DNA of 64,000 bases from Pseudomonas sp. DTU12.3 (GTDB lineage: Bacteria; Pseudomonadota; Gammaproteobacteria; Pseudomonadales; Pseudomonadaceae), in the NCBI RefSeq assembly GCF_004124275.1, contig NZ_CP027218.1, forward strand, positions 1,987,501 through 2,051,500. The letters run 5' to 3'. The position numbers and the translations under genes were made by a program. The notes beneath the pieces were generated by a model. It had not been told where the DNA came from. It did not search any database and worked only from the letters and a program-made list of their open reading frames with translations. Position 1 is the first letter of the stretch, and each line of letters begins with the position of its first letter. Shown piece by piece: positions 53,766-63,216 of the stretch.

Positions 53766-55469
53766 ATGCAGGCGCAAGAGCCGCTGACCATCCTGATCGC
53801 CGAAGACAGCGCCGCCGACCGTCTGCTGCTGTCGACCATCGTCCGTCGTCAGGGCCATGCAGTGCTGACGGCCGCCAACGGTGCCGAGGCGGTGGAGGTG
53901 TTTCGCCGTGAGCAACCGAATCTGGTGCTGATGGACGCGATGATGCCGGTGATGGATGGCTTCGAGGCGGCGCGGCAGATCAAGGCGTTGGCCGGGGAAA
54001 CCCTGGTGCCGATCATCTTCCTGACCTCTCTGACCGAAAGCGAAGCGCTGGCGCGTTGCCTGGAAGCGGGCGGTGACGACTTTCTGGCGAAACCCTACAA
54101 CCAAGTGATTCTCGCCGCCAAAATCAAGGCGATGGATCGCTTGCGCCGCTTGCAGGCCACAGTTTTGCAGCAGCGTGACCTGATCGCCCGGCATCACGAT
54201 TATCTGCTCAACGAACAGCGCGTCGCCAAAGCGGTGTTCGACAAGGTCGCGCATTCCGGCTGCCTCAGCGCGCCGAACATTCGTTATCTGCAATCGCCCT
54301 ATGCGCTGTTCAACGGTGATCTGTTGCTCGCGGCTTATACCCCGGCGGGTGACATGCATGTACTGCTCGGTGATTTCACCGGGCATGGCCTGCCGGCAGC
54401 GGTCGGGGCGATGCCGCTGGCCGAGGTGTTCTACGGCATGACCGCCAAAGGCTATGGCCTGGCGGAAACCCTGCGCGAGATGAATGCCAAACTCAAACGT
54501 ATCCTGCCGGTCGACATGTTTTGCTGTGCGACGCTGCTGTGCCTGAGTTTTCAGCGACGTTCGGTCGAAGTGTGGAACGGCGGCATGCCCGATGGCTATC
54601 TGCATCGAATCGCCAGCGGCGAGCGTGTGCCATTGGCCGCCCGGCATCTGCCGTTGGGTGTGCTCAGTCCGCAAGCGTTCGACGATTGCACCGAGGTGCA
54701 TCCGATGGCAGTCGGGGATCGGGTGTTCCTGTTGTCCGACGGGGTGATCGACACCAGTGATGCCAGCGAGCAGTTGTTCGGCGTCGAACGTTTGCAGCAG
54801 GTGTTTGCCGCCAATCGCCAGCCTGATCGCCTGTTCGAAGATATCGAACAGGCGCTGCGCGATTTTCGCGGTGAGGCGCGGGACGATGTCAGCATGGTCG
54901 AGGTCAGTCTGCTGGCGCCGGCGCAGGTGCATCCTTCGGCGCCGGTGTATTCCGACAGCGGCCAGTCGTGTCCGCTGGACTGGTCAGTAAGCTTCGAATT
55001 CCGGGGTGCCACGCTCAGGCGTTTCAATCCGATGCCTTATCTGCTGCAATTGTTGCAGGAAGTACATGGGTTGCGAGCGCAGAGTGGCGCCTTGTACAGC
55101 GTGCTTGCCGAGTTGTATTCGAATGCACTGGAACACGGCGTGCTCGGTCTGGATTCCAGTCTCAAGCGCGATGCCGCAGGGTTTGCTCGCTACTATGAGC
55201 AGCGCAATACGCGGCTGGAGGCTTTGCAGGACGGTTACGTGCGCGTGCATTTGCAGGTGCTGCCGAAAGGTGAGGGCGGTTGTCTGGTGGTCCGCGTCGA
55301 GGACAGCGGCAAGGGCTTCGATGTGGCGCGGGTGATGGAAAGGCCGCTGGAAGGTGTCCGTCTGTCGGGGCGCGGCGTCAGTCTGGTCCGGCAATTGGGG
55401 CGCAATGCCAGTTGGTCGGACGAAGGTCGTAGTGCTCGCGTGGAGTTTTTCTGGGAGGTTCAGGCATAA
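53766..55469 (+). CDS. hsbR: Response regulator HsbR with phosphatase and kinase domains
   Basis: The 567-residue protein has three modules. The REC domain spans about 1-122 (phospho-Asp in VLMDAMMPVMDGFEA). The PP2C/SpoIIE phosphatase spans about 180-385 (LGDFTGHGLPAAVGAMPLAE, then RDDVSMVEVSLL). The RsbW-like HATPase serine kinase spans about 415-565 (AELYSNALEHGVLGLD; GRGVSLVRQLG). HptB phosphorylation of REC sets the balance of phosphatase and kinase action on HsbA. ATG 53766 is used; TTG 53757 overlapping the hsbA stop is possible. The gene lies between hsbA and hptB. Confidence 0.93.
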   Translation: MQAQEPLTILIAEDSAADRLLLSTIVRRQGHAVLTAANGAEAVEVFRREQPNLVLMDAMMPVMDGFEAARQIKALAGETLVPIIFLTSLTESEALARCLEAGGDDFLAKPYNQVILAAKIKAMDRLRRLQATVLQQRDLIARHHDYLLNEQRVAKAVFDKVAHSGCLSAPNIRYLQSPYALFNGDLLLAAYTPAGDMHVLLGDFTGHGLPAAVGAMPLAEVFYGMTAKGYGLAETLREMNAKLKRILPVDMFCCATLLCLSFQRRSVEVWNGGMPDGYLHRIASGERVPLAARHLPLGVLSPQAFDDCTEVHPMAVGDRVFLLSDGVIDTSDASEQLFGVERLQQVFAANRQPDRLFEDIEQALRDFRGEARDDVSMVEVSLLAPAQVHPSAPVYSDSGQSCPLDWSVSFEFRGATLRRFNPMPYLLQLLQEVHGLRAQSGALYSVLAELYSNALEHGVLGLDSSLKRDAAGFARYYEQRNTRLEALQDGYVRVHLQVLPKGEGGCLVVRVEDSGKGFDVARVMERPLEGVRLSGRGVSLVRQLGRNASWSDEGRSARVEFFWEVQA

Positions 55470-55500
55470 TCTGCGCAATTCTTGATCAAGGAGTGAGCAA

Positions 55501-55848
55501 GTGACAGACAAACACGTAGATCGCGAAGTGCTCGATGCCTTGCGCGATGTGATGGAGGACAGCTATCCGGAATTGCTGGATACCTTCCTGACGGATTCTG
55601 AAGCGCGCTTGGGCGAACTGCAAAAAACACTCGATGCAAGCCTGTTGTCTGACGTTGCCCATAGTTTTAAAGGCAGCGCCAGTAACATGGGCGCAACTCG
55701 GCTGGCTGAGCTTTGTCATGAGCTGGAAGTCGAGTCCAAGGATAGAAGTCCGACGCAAATTGCCCAACTGGTCGCTGACATCAGTGGCGAGTTCGAGCAT
55801 GTTCGTCCGGTTTACGAAAACGAAAAACGCCACGCGCACACGCACTGA
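55501..55848 (+). CDS. hptB: Histidine phosphotransfer protein HptB
   Basis: The 115-residue HPt protein has the phospho-His H54 in VAHSFKGSASNMGATRLAEL. In P. aeruginosa HptB receives phosphate from the hybrid kinases PA1611, ErcS', SagS and RetS-linked partners and passes it to HsbR. AAGGAG precedes the GTG start. It completes the hsbA-hsbR-hptB unit, here embedded between fliJ and fliK as I recall for P. putida, whereas in P. aeruginosa the module lies at PA3345-3347. Confidence 0.92.
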   Translation: MTDKHVDREVLDALRDVMEDSYPELLDTFLTDSEARLGELQKTLDASLLSDVAHSFKGSASNMGATRLAELCHELEVESKDRSPTQIAQLVADISGEFEHVRPVYENEKRHAHTH

Positions 55849-55888
55849 ATCCGGCCGTCCGGCGCTTTTCTCAAGCGTCGGACAAAAC

Positions 55889-55904
55889 TGGCCCGGCACT
55901 TGCA
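55889..55904 (+). promoter_or_regulatory. Sigma-54 promoter of fliK
   Basis: TGGCCCGGCACTTGCA has GG at 55890-55891 and GC at 55902-55903, with a consensus TTGCA -12 element, 49 bp before the fliK start. Confidence 0.8.
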
Positions 55905-55953
55905 GTTATCTCCGCAACTGTACCTACGATCCCAGTGCAGCGGAGACCGTTTC

Positions 55954-57324
55954 ATGCCTGCGACCCCCAACATCCTTCTTCAGAACGCCGCCCAGGCCAA
56001 GGCTCAAGCCGCCTCTGCCAAAACGTCGGCAGTGGCCGCAGACGCCGGGGACAAGGCCTCAAGCTTCGCTCAGGTGTTTGCCGACCAAGGCCCGAAAAAG
56101 ACTGCCGTCAGTGCTGACAGCCCGGTGAAATCACCGCGTGACAAGGTCGCCGATGACAGCGCCAGGAAGGATGTCGGCAAGGATCAGACTGCCGCCCCGG
56201 CGCCGGCCGTTGCCGATAGCGGCAATGCCTTGCCTGCCGACAAAACCAGCGCTGATGCTGACAAGAGCGCCAGCAGCGACGACAGTGCCGATACCGCGCA
56301 ACCTCCGGTTGTCGATACCGCGCCGGTCGATCCGGCGCTGGATCCGGCGTTGATGCAGGTCGTGCAGCCACTGGTCACAGCGCCGGTGGTTGCCGCGCCA
56401 GTGGCCGAAGCAGCCACCCCGGCGAAAACCGAAACCCCGGCCGTGGCGGTATTGCCAGGCGTGGTCAAAGACCCGGCGGCCAACGCCGACAGCGAATTCG
56501 ATCCTTCAACCGATCCGCTCGATGCACTGCCGGTGGTGCGACTGGCCATGGAGCAGGGCGGGCATATTTCCGCCGCCAGCCAGGCGCAGCCAAAAGCTTC
56601 GGCGGCACAGACTCAGGCCGACGGCGAGTTGACCTCGGCGCAGAACTTCGCCGCCGGCATGGCCAGCATGCTGGATGTGCAGGCCGACAAGGACAGCACC
56701 AGCCAGGGCGGTGACAAGGCGTTCAGTGGCCTGATCGATGACGGCCTCAAAGACCTCAAGACTGCCACCAGCGACACCCGCGTCGATGATTTCGCCAACC
56801 GTCTGGCGGCGCTGACTCAGGCGGCGACGCCGAAGACGGCCAACGCGGTGCCGGTGAATCAGCCAATCGCCATGCATCAGAGCGGCTGGACCGAAGAAGT
56901 GGTCAACCGCGTCATGTATCTGTCGAGCGCCAATCTGAAGGCGGCGGACATTCAATTGCAGCCGGCCGAACTCGGGCGTCTGGATATCCGCGTGAACATG
57001 GTTCCGGATCAGCAGACGCAGGTGACGTTCATGAGCGCGCACCCAAGTGTGCGTGAAGCCCTCGACGGCCAGATGCATCGCCTGCGCGATATGTTCAACC
57101 AGCAGGGCATGGGCCAGGTTGACGTCAATGTCTCCGACCAGAGCCGTGGCTGGCAGGGTCAGCAGGGTCAGGAACAGGCGCAGCAGGGTCAGGGCGGTCG
57201 CACCAGCGCTGCCGGTGGTCGCCTCGATTCGGCCGATGAAGAGTTGGCCCCTGCCGCCATTGCTGAAGCCGCTGCCCAGACTACCAGCGTGATCGGCACC
57301 AGCGCCGTCGACTACTACGCCTGA
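55954..57324 (+). CDS. fliK: Flagellar hook-length control protein FliK
   Basis: The 456-residue molecular ruler has a long low-complexity Ala/Asp/Pro/Lys-rich N-terminal part (about 1-300) and the conserved C-terminal FliK domain (about 310-400: LQPAELGRLDIRVNMVPDQQ then MSAHPSVREALDGQMHRLRD), which switches export specificity through FlhB. A Gln/Gly-rich tail (about 405-425) follows. ATG 55954 with GGAG upstream starts MPATPNILLQNAA; an extension upstream would run into the promoter and is rejected. Confidence 0.93.
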   Translation: MPATPNILLQNAAQAKAQAASAKTSAVAADAGDKASSFAQVFADQGPKKTAVSADSPVKSPRDKVADDSARKDVGKDQTAAPAPAVADSGNALPADKTSADADKSASSDDSADTAQPPVVDTAPVDPALDPALMQVVQPLVTAPVVAAPVAEAATPAKTETPAVAVLPGVVKDPAANADSEFDPSTDPLDALPVVRLAMEQGGHISAASQAQPKASAAQTQADGELTSAQNFAAGMASMLDVQADKDSTSQGGDKAFSGLIDDGLKDLKTATSDTRVDDFANRLAALTQAATPKTANAVPVNQPIAMHQSGWTEEVVNRVMYLSSANLKAADIQLQPAELGRLDIRVNMVPDQQTQVTFMSAHPSVREALDGQMHRLRDMFNQQGMGQVDVNVSDQSRGWQGQQGQEQAQQGQGGRTSAAGGRLDSADEELAPAAIAEAAAQTTSVIGTSAVDYYA

Positions 57325-57337
57325 TCAAAATCAAAAG

Positions 57338-57544
57338 CCCCTCACCCTAGCCCTCTCCCAGAGGGAGAGGGGACTGATTGGGGGATATTGGAGATTTACA
57401 CCGACTTGAAATAGCGTCTGTGAATCCATGATCGTCAAGACTTGATGGATGAGTCCCTAATCGACCCGGTCTTTCAGGTCGGTGTTTGACGTCTGACACT
57501 TCGGTCGGCCCCCTCTCCCTCAGGGAGAGGGCTGGGGTGAGGGC
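57338..57544. repeat. Inverted repeat of CCCTCTCCC type between fliK and fliL
   Basis: The left arm 57338-57373 and right arm 57509-57544 are near-perfect inverted copies (core CCCTCACCCYAGCCCTCTCC, then GGGAGAGGG), each able to form its own hairpin, separated by about 135 bp. This is a third repeat family common in intergenic Pseudomonas DNA. The gap 57325-57652 holds this repeat and the fliL promoter. Confidence 0.8.
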
Positions 57545-57586
57545 AGCTTTTGACTTTAGCGTTGTCTCCACGACTACCGACACTTC

Positions 57587-57602
57587 TGGCATAACACTTG
57601 CT
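57587..57602 (+). promoter_or_regulatory. Sigma-54 promoter of fliLMNOPQR-flhB
   Basis: TGGCATAACACTTGCT has GG at 57588-57589 and GC at 57600-57601, ten bases apart, 50 bp before fliL. It matches the expected FleQ-dependent class II operon promoter. Confidence 0.82.
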
Positions 57603-57652
57603 CTTGCCTTGCCGTGCGACTGTGAAAACCCGAATAGTGACGGATTATTGGC

Positions 57653-58156
57653 ATGGCGAAGAGCGAAACAGCAGCAGTGAAAGACCCCGCAACCAAAGGC
57701 AAACTCAAGCTGATCATTGTGATCGTGCTGGCGTTGCTGCTGGCCATTGGCGCGTCCGTGGGGGCGACCTGGTTCTTCATGCACAGCGCCCAGAGCAAGC
57801 CTGCCGAGGCCGCCGAGGCTGCGCCGGCCGGCAAGCAACCGGCGATTTTCGAGCCGATGGCGCCGGCCTTTGTCGCCAACTACAACCAGAACGGCCGTCA
57901 GCGCTACATGCAGGTGAGCATCACCATGCTGGCGCGTAATCAGGCTGATCTCGAAGCGCTCAAAGTGCACATGCCGGTGATCCGCAACAACCTGGTAATG
58001 CTCTTCTCCGGTCAGGATTTCGCCACATTGGCGACGCCGGTCGGCCAGGAGATGTTGCGCCAGAAGGCTACAGCCAGCGTCCAGGAAGTGGCGCAGAAAG
58101 AGCTGGGCAAAGTGGTGATCGAACAGTTGCTTTTCACTAATTTCGTACTGCAGTAG
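57653..58156 (+). CDS. fliL: Flagellar basal body-associated protein FliL
   Basis: The 167-residue single-pass inner-membrane protein stabilises the motor stators. A membrane segment lies at about 19-42 (LIIVIVLALLLAIGASVGAT), followed by a periplasmic domain ending in the conserved VVIEQLLFTNFVLQ. Length is usual. The ribosome site is weak. It is the first gene of the operon reaching flhB. Confidence 0.95.
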   Translation: MAKSETAAVKDPATKGKLKLIIVIVLALLLAIGASVGATWFFMHSAQSKPAEAAEAAPAGKQPAIFEPMAPAFVANYNQNGRQRYMQVSITMLARNQADLEALKVHMPVIRNNLVMLFSGQDFATLATPVGQEMLRQKATASVQEVAQKELGKVVIEQLLFTNFVLQ

Positions 58157-58165
58157 GAACACGAC

Positions 58166-59134
58166 ATGGCCGTGCAGGATCTGCTGTCCCAGGATGAAAT
58201 CGACGCGCTGTTGCATGGCGTCGACGATGGTCTGGTACAGACCGATAACGCTGCCGAACCCGGCAGTGTCAAAAGCTACGACCTGACCAGTCAGGATCGC
58301 ATCGTCCGTGGACGCATGCCGACCCTGGAAATGATCAACGAGCGTTTTGCCCGCTACACCCGCATCAGCATGTTCAACATGCTGCGCCGCTCGGCGGACG
58401 TTGCCGTCGGTGGCGTGCAGGTGATGAAGTTCGGCGAATACGTGCACTCGCTGTACGTACCGACCAGCCTCAACCTGGTCAAGATCAAACCGTTGCGTGG
58501 CACTGCGCTGTTCATCCTTGACGCCAAACTGGTGTTCAAACTGGTGGACAACTTCTTCGGCGGCGACGGCCGTCACGCCAAGATCGAAGGGCGTGAATTC
58601 ACCCCGACCGAACTGCGCGTGGTGCGCATGGTGCTGGAGCAGGCCTTCGTCGATTTGAAAGAAGCCTGGCAGGCGATCATGGAAGTCAATTTCGAGTACA
58701 TCAACTCGGAAGTGAACCCGGCCATGGCCAACATCGTCGGCCCAAGCGAAGCGATCGTGGTCTCCACGTTCCACATCGAACTCGATGGCGGTGGCGGCGA
58801 TCTGCACGTGACCATGCCGTACTCGATGATTGAGCCGGTGCGCGAAATGCTCGACGCCGGTTTCCAGTCCGACCTCGACGATCAGGACGAGCGCTGGGTC
58901 AACGCCTTGCGCCAGGATGTGCTCGATGTCGACGTACCGATCGGCGCCACCGTGGCTCGCCGCCAGTTGAAACTGCGCGACATCCTGCACATGCAGCCGG
59001 GCGATGTGATCCCGGTCGAGATGCCGGAAGAAATGATCATGCGCGCCAACGGCGTGCCGGCCTTCAAGGTCAAGATGGGCTCGCACAAAGGCAACCTCGC
59101 GTTGCAAGTAATCGAGCCGATCGAGCGCCGCTGA
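58166..59134 (+). CDS. fliM: Flagellar motor switch protein FliM
   Basis: The 322-residue C-ring protein has the N-terminal CheY-binding peptide (LLSQDEIDALLHGV) and the CheC-like middle domain with the family motif VQVMKFGEYVHSLYVPTSLN; the C-terminal FliN-like domain follows from about 240. Length matches P. aeruginosa FliM (323). It lies 9 bp after fliL. Confidence 0.97.
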   Translation: MAVQDLLSQDEIDALLHGVDDGLVQTDNAAEPGSVKSYDLTSQDRIVRGRMPTLEMINERFARYTRISMFNMLRRSADVAVGGVQVMKFGEYVHSLYVPTSLNLVKIKPLRGTALFILDAKLVFKLVDNFFGGDGRHAKIEGREFTPTELRVVRMVLEQAFVDLKEAWQAIMEVNFEYINSEVNPAMANIVGPSEAIVVSTFHIELDGGGGDLHVTMPYSMIEPVREMLDAGFQSDLDDQDERWVNALRQDVLDVDVPIGATVARRQLKLRDILHMQPGDVIPVEMPEEMIMRANGVPAFKVKMGSHKGNLALQVIEPIERR

Positions 59135-59190
59135 AGCGGCGCCACCCCCCCTTTTGCATTAACTGAATTGTTGCCCGCCGAGGACACATG

Positions 59191-59640
59191 ATGAACGACG
59201 ATATGAACGCCCAGGACGACCAGGCACTGGCCGATGAATGGGCTGCTGCCCTGGAAGAGACCGGTGATGGTCAAGCTGACATCGACGCATTGCTGGCGGC
59301 CGACGCCTCCAGCGGCTCGCGTCTGCCGATGGAAGAGTTCGGCAGCGTGCCGAAGAACAACGATCCGGTGACGCTGGACGGTCCGAACCTGGACGTGATC
59401 CTCGACATCCCGGTGTCGATCTCGATGGAAGTCGGCAGCACCGACATCAACATTCGCAACCTGCTGCAACTCAACCAGGGGTCGGTGATCGAGCTCGATC
59501 GTCTCGCTGGCGAGCCGCTCGACGTGCTGGTCAACGGCACACTGATTGCGCACGGTGAAGTGGTGGTGGTCAACGAGAAGTTCGGCATCCGCCTGACTGA
59601 CGTGATCAGCCCAAGCGAACGCATCAAGAAGCTGCGCTGA
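59191..59640 (+). CDS. fliN: Flagellar motor switch protein FliN
   Basis: The 149-residue C-ring component has an acidic N-terminal extension (about 1-60) and the SpoA/FliN domain (about 65-149: [20 protein letters not shown], then [20 protein letters not shown]). GAGGA spacing favours ATG 59191 over the adjacent ATG 59188. The stop is directly followed by the fliO GTG. Confidence 0.96.
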   Translation: MNDDMNAQDDQALADEWAAALEETGDGQADIDALLAADASSGSRLPMEEFGSVPKNNDPVTLDGPNLDVILDIPVSISMEVGSTDINIRNLLQLNQGSVIELDRLAGEPLDVLVNGTLIAHGEVVVVNEKFGIRLTDVISPSERIKKLR

Positions 59641-60099
59641 GTGAAAAGGTTTCTCTGGGCGCTGCTAGCGCTGCCATTGACCGTGCTGGCTGCCGAGCCG
59701 GCGGCGACCATCGCTGCAAGCGTGCCTGCGGCCACCGCGCCGATGGTCAACAGCGGCGTGGCCGGTCAGCTGACGCAACTGGTGTTCGGTCTGCTGCTGG
59801 TGCTGGGCGTGATCTTCTTCCTCGCCTGGCTGTTGCGCCGCGTGCAGCAGGCAGGCCCGGCGGGCAAGGGCCAGGTGATCGAGTTGATCGGTTCGCGCGC
59901 GCTCGGCCCACGGGATCGCTTGATGCTGGTCCAGGTCGGCAACGAGCAGATTCTGCTCGGCTTGAGCCCCGGCACCATCACCGCGCTGCACGTGCTCAAA
60001 GAGCCGGTGCCAGTGCCGAGCACCAGCGAAAAAGCCACGCCGGATTTTGCCCAGCAGTTGCTGAAGATACTCGGCAAGGATCAGAAGGATACGAAGTAA
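59641..60099 (+). CDS. fliO: Flagellar biosynthetic protein FliO
   Basis: The 152-residue membrane protein supports assembly of the FliPQR export gate. It has a signal-peptide-like N-terminus ([14 protein letters not shown]), a membrane segment (about 43-65, [20 protein letters not shown]) and a cytoplasmic beta domain with [23 protein letters not shown] 59641 immediately after the fliN stop gives the full leader. It overlaps fliP by one base (TAATG). Confidence 0.92.
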   Translation: MKRFLWALLALPLTVLAAEPAATIAASVPAATAPMVNSGVAGQLTQLVFGLLLVLGVIFFLAWLLRRVQQAGPAGKGQVIELIGSRALGPRDRLMLVQVGNEQILLGLSPGTITALHVLKEPVPVPSTSEKATPDFAQQLLKILGKDQKDTK

Positions 60100-60857
60100 T
60101 GGGTGCGTTACGCATCGTCTTGACGCTGGCCTTGTTGCTGGCCGCGCCACTGGCGTTCGCCGCCGATCCGTTGTCGATCCCGGCGATCACACTGGGCACC
60201 AACGCCAATGGCGCGCAGGAGTATTCGGTCAGTCTGCAGATCCTGCTGATCATGACCGCGCTGAGCTTCATTCCGGCGGCCGTGATCCTGATGACCAGTT
60301 TCACCCGGATCATCATCGTCTTCTCGATCCTGCGTCAGGCCCTCGGCCTGCAACAGACGCCGTCGAACCAGATCCTCACCGGCATGGCGCTGTTCCTGAC
60401 CATGTTTATCATGGCGCCGGTGTTTGACCGGGTGAACAACGATGCGCTGCAACCGTATCTGGCGGAAAAACTCACCGCTCAGCAAGCGGTGGAAAAGGCC
60501 CAGGTACCGATCAAGGACTTCATGCTCGCGCAGACCCGCACCAGCGATCTCGAGCTGTTCATGCGCCTGTCCAAGCGCACCGATATCGCCACCCCGGATC
60601 AGGCGCCGCTGACCATTCTGGTGCCGGCATTCGTCACCTCCGAGCTTAAAACCGCGTTCCAGATCGGCTTCATGATCTTCATTCCGTTCCTGATCATCGA
60701 CCTCGTCGTGGCCAGTGTGCTGATGGCGATGGGTATGATGATGCTCTCGCCGCTGATCATTTCGCTGCCGTTCAAGATCATGCTGTTTGTGCTGGTGGAT
60801 GGCTGGGCGCTGATCATCGGCACCCTCGCCAGCAGTTTCGGAGGTGTCTCGCCATGA
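60099..60857 (+). CDS. fliP: Flagellar export gate protein FliP
   Basis: The 252-residue protein has a cleavable signal peptide (about 1-21, ending AAPLAFA before ADPLS) and four membrane segments. Family motifs are [20 protein letters not shown] and, near the C-terminus, [19 protein letters not shown]. It forms the core pentamer of the export gate with FliQ and FliR. It overlaps fliQ by 4 bp. Confidence 0.97.
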   Translation: MGALRIVLTLALLLAAPLAFAADPLSIPAITLGTNANGAQEYSVSLQILLIMTALSFIPAAVILMTSFTRIIIVFSILRQALGLQQTPSNQILTGMALFLTMFIMAPVFDRVNNDALQPYLAEKLTAQQAVEKAQVPIKDFMLAQTRTSDLELFMRLSKRTDIATPDQAPLTILVPAFVTSELKTAFQIGFMIFIPFLIIDLVVASVLMAMGMMMLSPLIISLPFKIMLFVLVDGWALIIGTLASSFGGVSP

Positions 60858-61123
60858 CGCCGGAAGTCGCGGTCGATATCTTTCGTGAAGCGCTGTGGCT
60901 GACCACGTTGATGGTCGCGATCCTGGTGGTGCCGAGCCTGTTGGTCGGCCTGCTGGTGGCGATGTTCCAGGCTGCCACGCAGATCAACGAGCAGACGTTG
61001 AGCTTCCTCCCGCGTCTGCTGGTGATGCTGGTGACCCTGATCGTCGCCGGTCCGTGGATCGTGCAGACCTTCATGGAATACATCATCCAGTTGTACAAAA
61101 ACATCCCGATGGTCATCGGCTAA
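60854..61123 (+). CDS. fliQ: Flagellar export gate protein FliQ
   Basis: The 89-residue protein has two membrane helices (about 15-37 and 50-75). The start [15 protein letters not shown] and the [20 protein letters not shown] motif are diagnostic. Length is standard. It starts within the fliP stop (ATGA) and lies 3 bp before fliR. Confidence 0.97.
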   Translation: MTPEVAVDIFREALWLTTLMVAILVVPSLLVGLLVAMFQAATQINEQTLSFLPRLLVMLVTLIVAGPWIVQTFMEYIIQLYKNIPMVIG

Positions 61124-61126
61124 GCC

Positions 61127-61912
61127 ATGCAATCGCTGCTTCAGCTGACCGACACCCAGATCAGTACCTGGGTGGCGTCATTCATGTTGCCGCTGTTTCG
61201 CGTCGCCTCGATGCTGATGGTCATGCCGGTGTTCGGCACCACGCTGGTGTCGCGCCGGGTGCGCCTGTATTTCGCCGTGGCAATCACCGTAGCGATTGCG
61301 CCGAGCCTGCCGCCGATGCCAGCGGTCAGCCCGCTCGATCTCAGTGGCTTGATGCTGATCGCCGAGCAGATTCTGGTGGGCGCCGTGCTGGGTTTTTCCC
61401 TGCAACTGTTTTTCCAGGCCTTTGCCGTGGCCGGGCAGATTGTCGCGATCCAGATGGGCATGGGTTTCGCCTCGATGGTCGACCCGGCCAACGGCGTCTC
61501 GGTGGCAGTGATCGGGCAGTTCTTCACCATGCTCGTGACCCTGTTATTTCTCTCGATGAATGGCCATCTGGTGGTCTTCGAAGTGCTCACCGAAAGCTTC
61601 ACCACGCTGCCGGTGGGTGGCGGGCTGATGACGGCGCAGTACTGGGAGTTGGCCGGCAAGCTCGGTTGGGTCCTCGGGGCGGCGTTGCTGCTGGTATTGC
61701 CGGCGATCACGGCCTTGCTGGTGGTCAACATCGCGTTCGGCGTGATGACTCGCGCCGCGCCGCAACTGAACATTTTCTCCATCGGTTTCCCGCTGACCCT
61801 GGTGCTCGGGCTGTTCATCGTCTGGGTCGGTCTGGCCGATATTCTCAATCAGTATCAACCGCTGGCCACCGAGGCCTTGCAGTTGTTACGCGAACTGGCA
61901 CGGGCGCGCTGA
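61127..61912 (+). CDS. fliR: Flagellar export gate protein FliR
   Basis: The 261-residue protein is polytopic with about six membrane segments. Family motifs include FRVASMLMVMPVFGTTLVSR and GFASMVDPANGVSVAVIGQF. It completes the FliPQR gate. It lies 3 bp before flhB, which also interacts with it. Confidence 0.97.
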   Translation: MQSLLQLTDTQISTWVASFMLPLFRVASMLMVMPVFGTTLVSRRVRLYFAVAITVAIAPSLPPMPAVSPLDLSGLMLIAEQILVGAVLGFSLQLFFQAFAVAGQIVAIQMGMGFASMVDPANGVSVAVIGQFFTMLVTLLFLSMNGHLVVFEVLTESFTTLPVGGGLMTAQYWELAGKLGWVLGAALLLVLPAITALLVVNIAFGVMTRAAPQLNIFSIGFPLTLVLGLFIVWVGLADILNQYQPLATEALQLLRELARAR

Positions 61913-61915
61913 GTC

Positions 61916-63055
61916 ATGGCTGAGAGCGAAAGCGGTCAGGACAAAACAGAAGACCCCACGGATAAACGCAAAAAGGACTCCCGTGAGAAGGGTGAGATCG
62001 CCCGTTCCAAAGAACTCAACACCCTCGCCGTGATGATGGCCGGGGCCGGCGCGCTGCTGGTGTTTGGCGGCATGCTGGCCGAAGACCTGATGGAGCTGAT
62101 GCGCCTGAACTTCACGCTGTCGCGTGAGGTGATCATGGATCAGGGCGCGATGGGCGCGTTTCTGTTGAAGTCAGGCCAGATGGCGCTGGTGGCGATTCAG
62201 CCGATCATGATCACCCTGTTGCTGGCTGCGCTGATCGGGCCGATCTCCCTCGGGGGCTGGCTGTTCGCGGCCGGTTCCATGGCGCCCAAGTTCAGCCGGA
62301 TGAACCCGGCGGCGGGCCTGAAGCGGATGTTTTCGTTCAAGGCTGTGATCGAGCTGCTCAAGGCACTGGCCAAGTTTCTGATCACTTTGGGTGTGGCGTT
62401 GGTGGTGTTGTTATCGGACGTCGACGACATAATGCGTATCGCCCACGAGCCGCTTGAGTCAGCGATCATTCACAGCATATTGCTGGTGGGCTGGAGTACG
62501 TTGTGGCTGGCCTGCGGCTTGATCATCATTGCCGCTGTCGACGTGCCGGTGCAGCTCTGGGAAGCCCACAAGAAACTGCTGATGACCAAGCAGGAAGTGC
62601 GCGACGAGCACAAGGATCAGGAGGGGCGCCCGGAGGTCAAACAGCGCATCCGCCAGACCCAACGCGAAATGTCCCAGCGGCGAATGATGGCGGCGATTCC
62701 CAGCGCCGACGTGGTCATCACCAACCCGACGCACTACGCCGTCGCGCTCAAGTACGACACCGAGAAGGGCGGCGCACCGGTATTGCTGGCCAAGGGCAGC
62801 GACTTCCTCGCGTTGAAAATCCGCGAAATCGCCGTGGCCAACAACGTCATGCTCCTTGAGTCGCCGGGGCTGGCGCGGTCGATCTACTACTCCACGGAAT
62901 TGGATCAGGAAATTCCTGGCGGCCTGTATCTGGCGGTTGCCCAGGTACTGGCCTACGTCTACCAGATCCGCCAATACCGCGCGGGCAAGGGCAAACGCCC
63001 GGATCCGCTCAAGGACGATTTGCCGATCCCGCCGGATCTGCGCCGCGATTCCTGA
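61916..63055 (+). CDS. flhB: Flagellar export switch protein FlhB
   Basis: The 379-residue protein has four membrane segments (about 30-215) and a cytoplasmic autocleavage domain. The cleavage motif NPTH is present at 270-273 in VVITNPTHYAVALKYD. The start is rich in charged residues (SESGQDKTEDPTDKRKKDS) as in all FlhB. It works with FliK to switch export from hook to filament substrates. It is the last gene of the fliL operon and is followed by a strong terminator. Confidence 0.97.
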   Translation: MAESESGQDKTEDPTDKRKKDSREKGEIARSKELNTLAVMMAGAGALLVFGGMLAEDLMELMRLNFTLSREVIMDQGAMGAFLLKSGQMALVAIQPIMITLLLAALIGPISLGGWLFAAGSMAPKFSRMNPAAGLKRMFSFKAVIELLKALAKFLITLGVALVVLLSDVDDIMRIAHEPLESAIIHSILLVGWSTLWLACGLIIIAAVDVPVQLWEAHKKLLMTKQEVRDEHKDQEGRPEVKQRIRQTQREMSQRRMMAAIPSADVVITNPTHYAVALKYDTEKGGAPVLLAKGSDFLALKIREIAVANNVMLLESPGLARSIYYSTELDQEIPGGLYLAVAQVLAYVYQIRQYRAGKGKRPDPLKDDLPIPPDLRRDS

Positions 63056-63072
63056 TTTAACGGTGATGAAAC

Positions 63073-63115
63073 AAAAAAACCGTCGTCCCGACTCATTGGG
63101 ACGACGGTTTTTTTG
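63073..63115. terminator. Strong terminator after flhB
   Basis: AAAAAACCGTCGTCCC and GGGACGACGGTTTTTT form a perfect stem around ACTCATT, with A- and T-runs on both sides, so it works in both directions. Confidence 0.93.
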
Positions 63116-63119
63116 TGCC

Positions 63120-63200
63120 CTGTAGGAGCTGCCGAAGGCCGCGATCTTTTGCTTTTCAAAAGCAGGATCAAAAGATCGCAGCCTGCGGCAGCTCCTACAG
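63120..63200. repeat. Inverted repeat of CTGTAGGAGCTGCC type
   Basis: Arms 63120-63150 and 63170-63200 are close reverse complements (CTGTAGGAGCTGCCG, then GCGATCTTTT) around an inner GCTTTTCAAAAGC hairpin. This is another dispersed Pseudomonas intergenic repeat, lying between flhB and the convergent gene. Confidence 0.8.
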
Positions 63201-63216
63201 AGGTTGTGCAGGCTTG

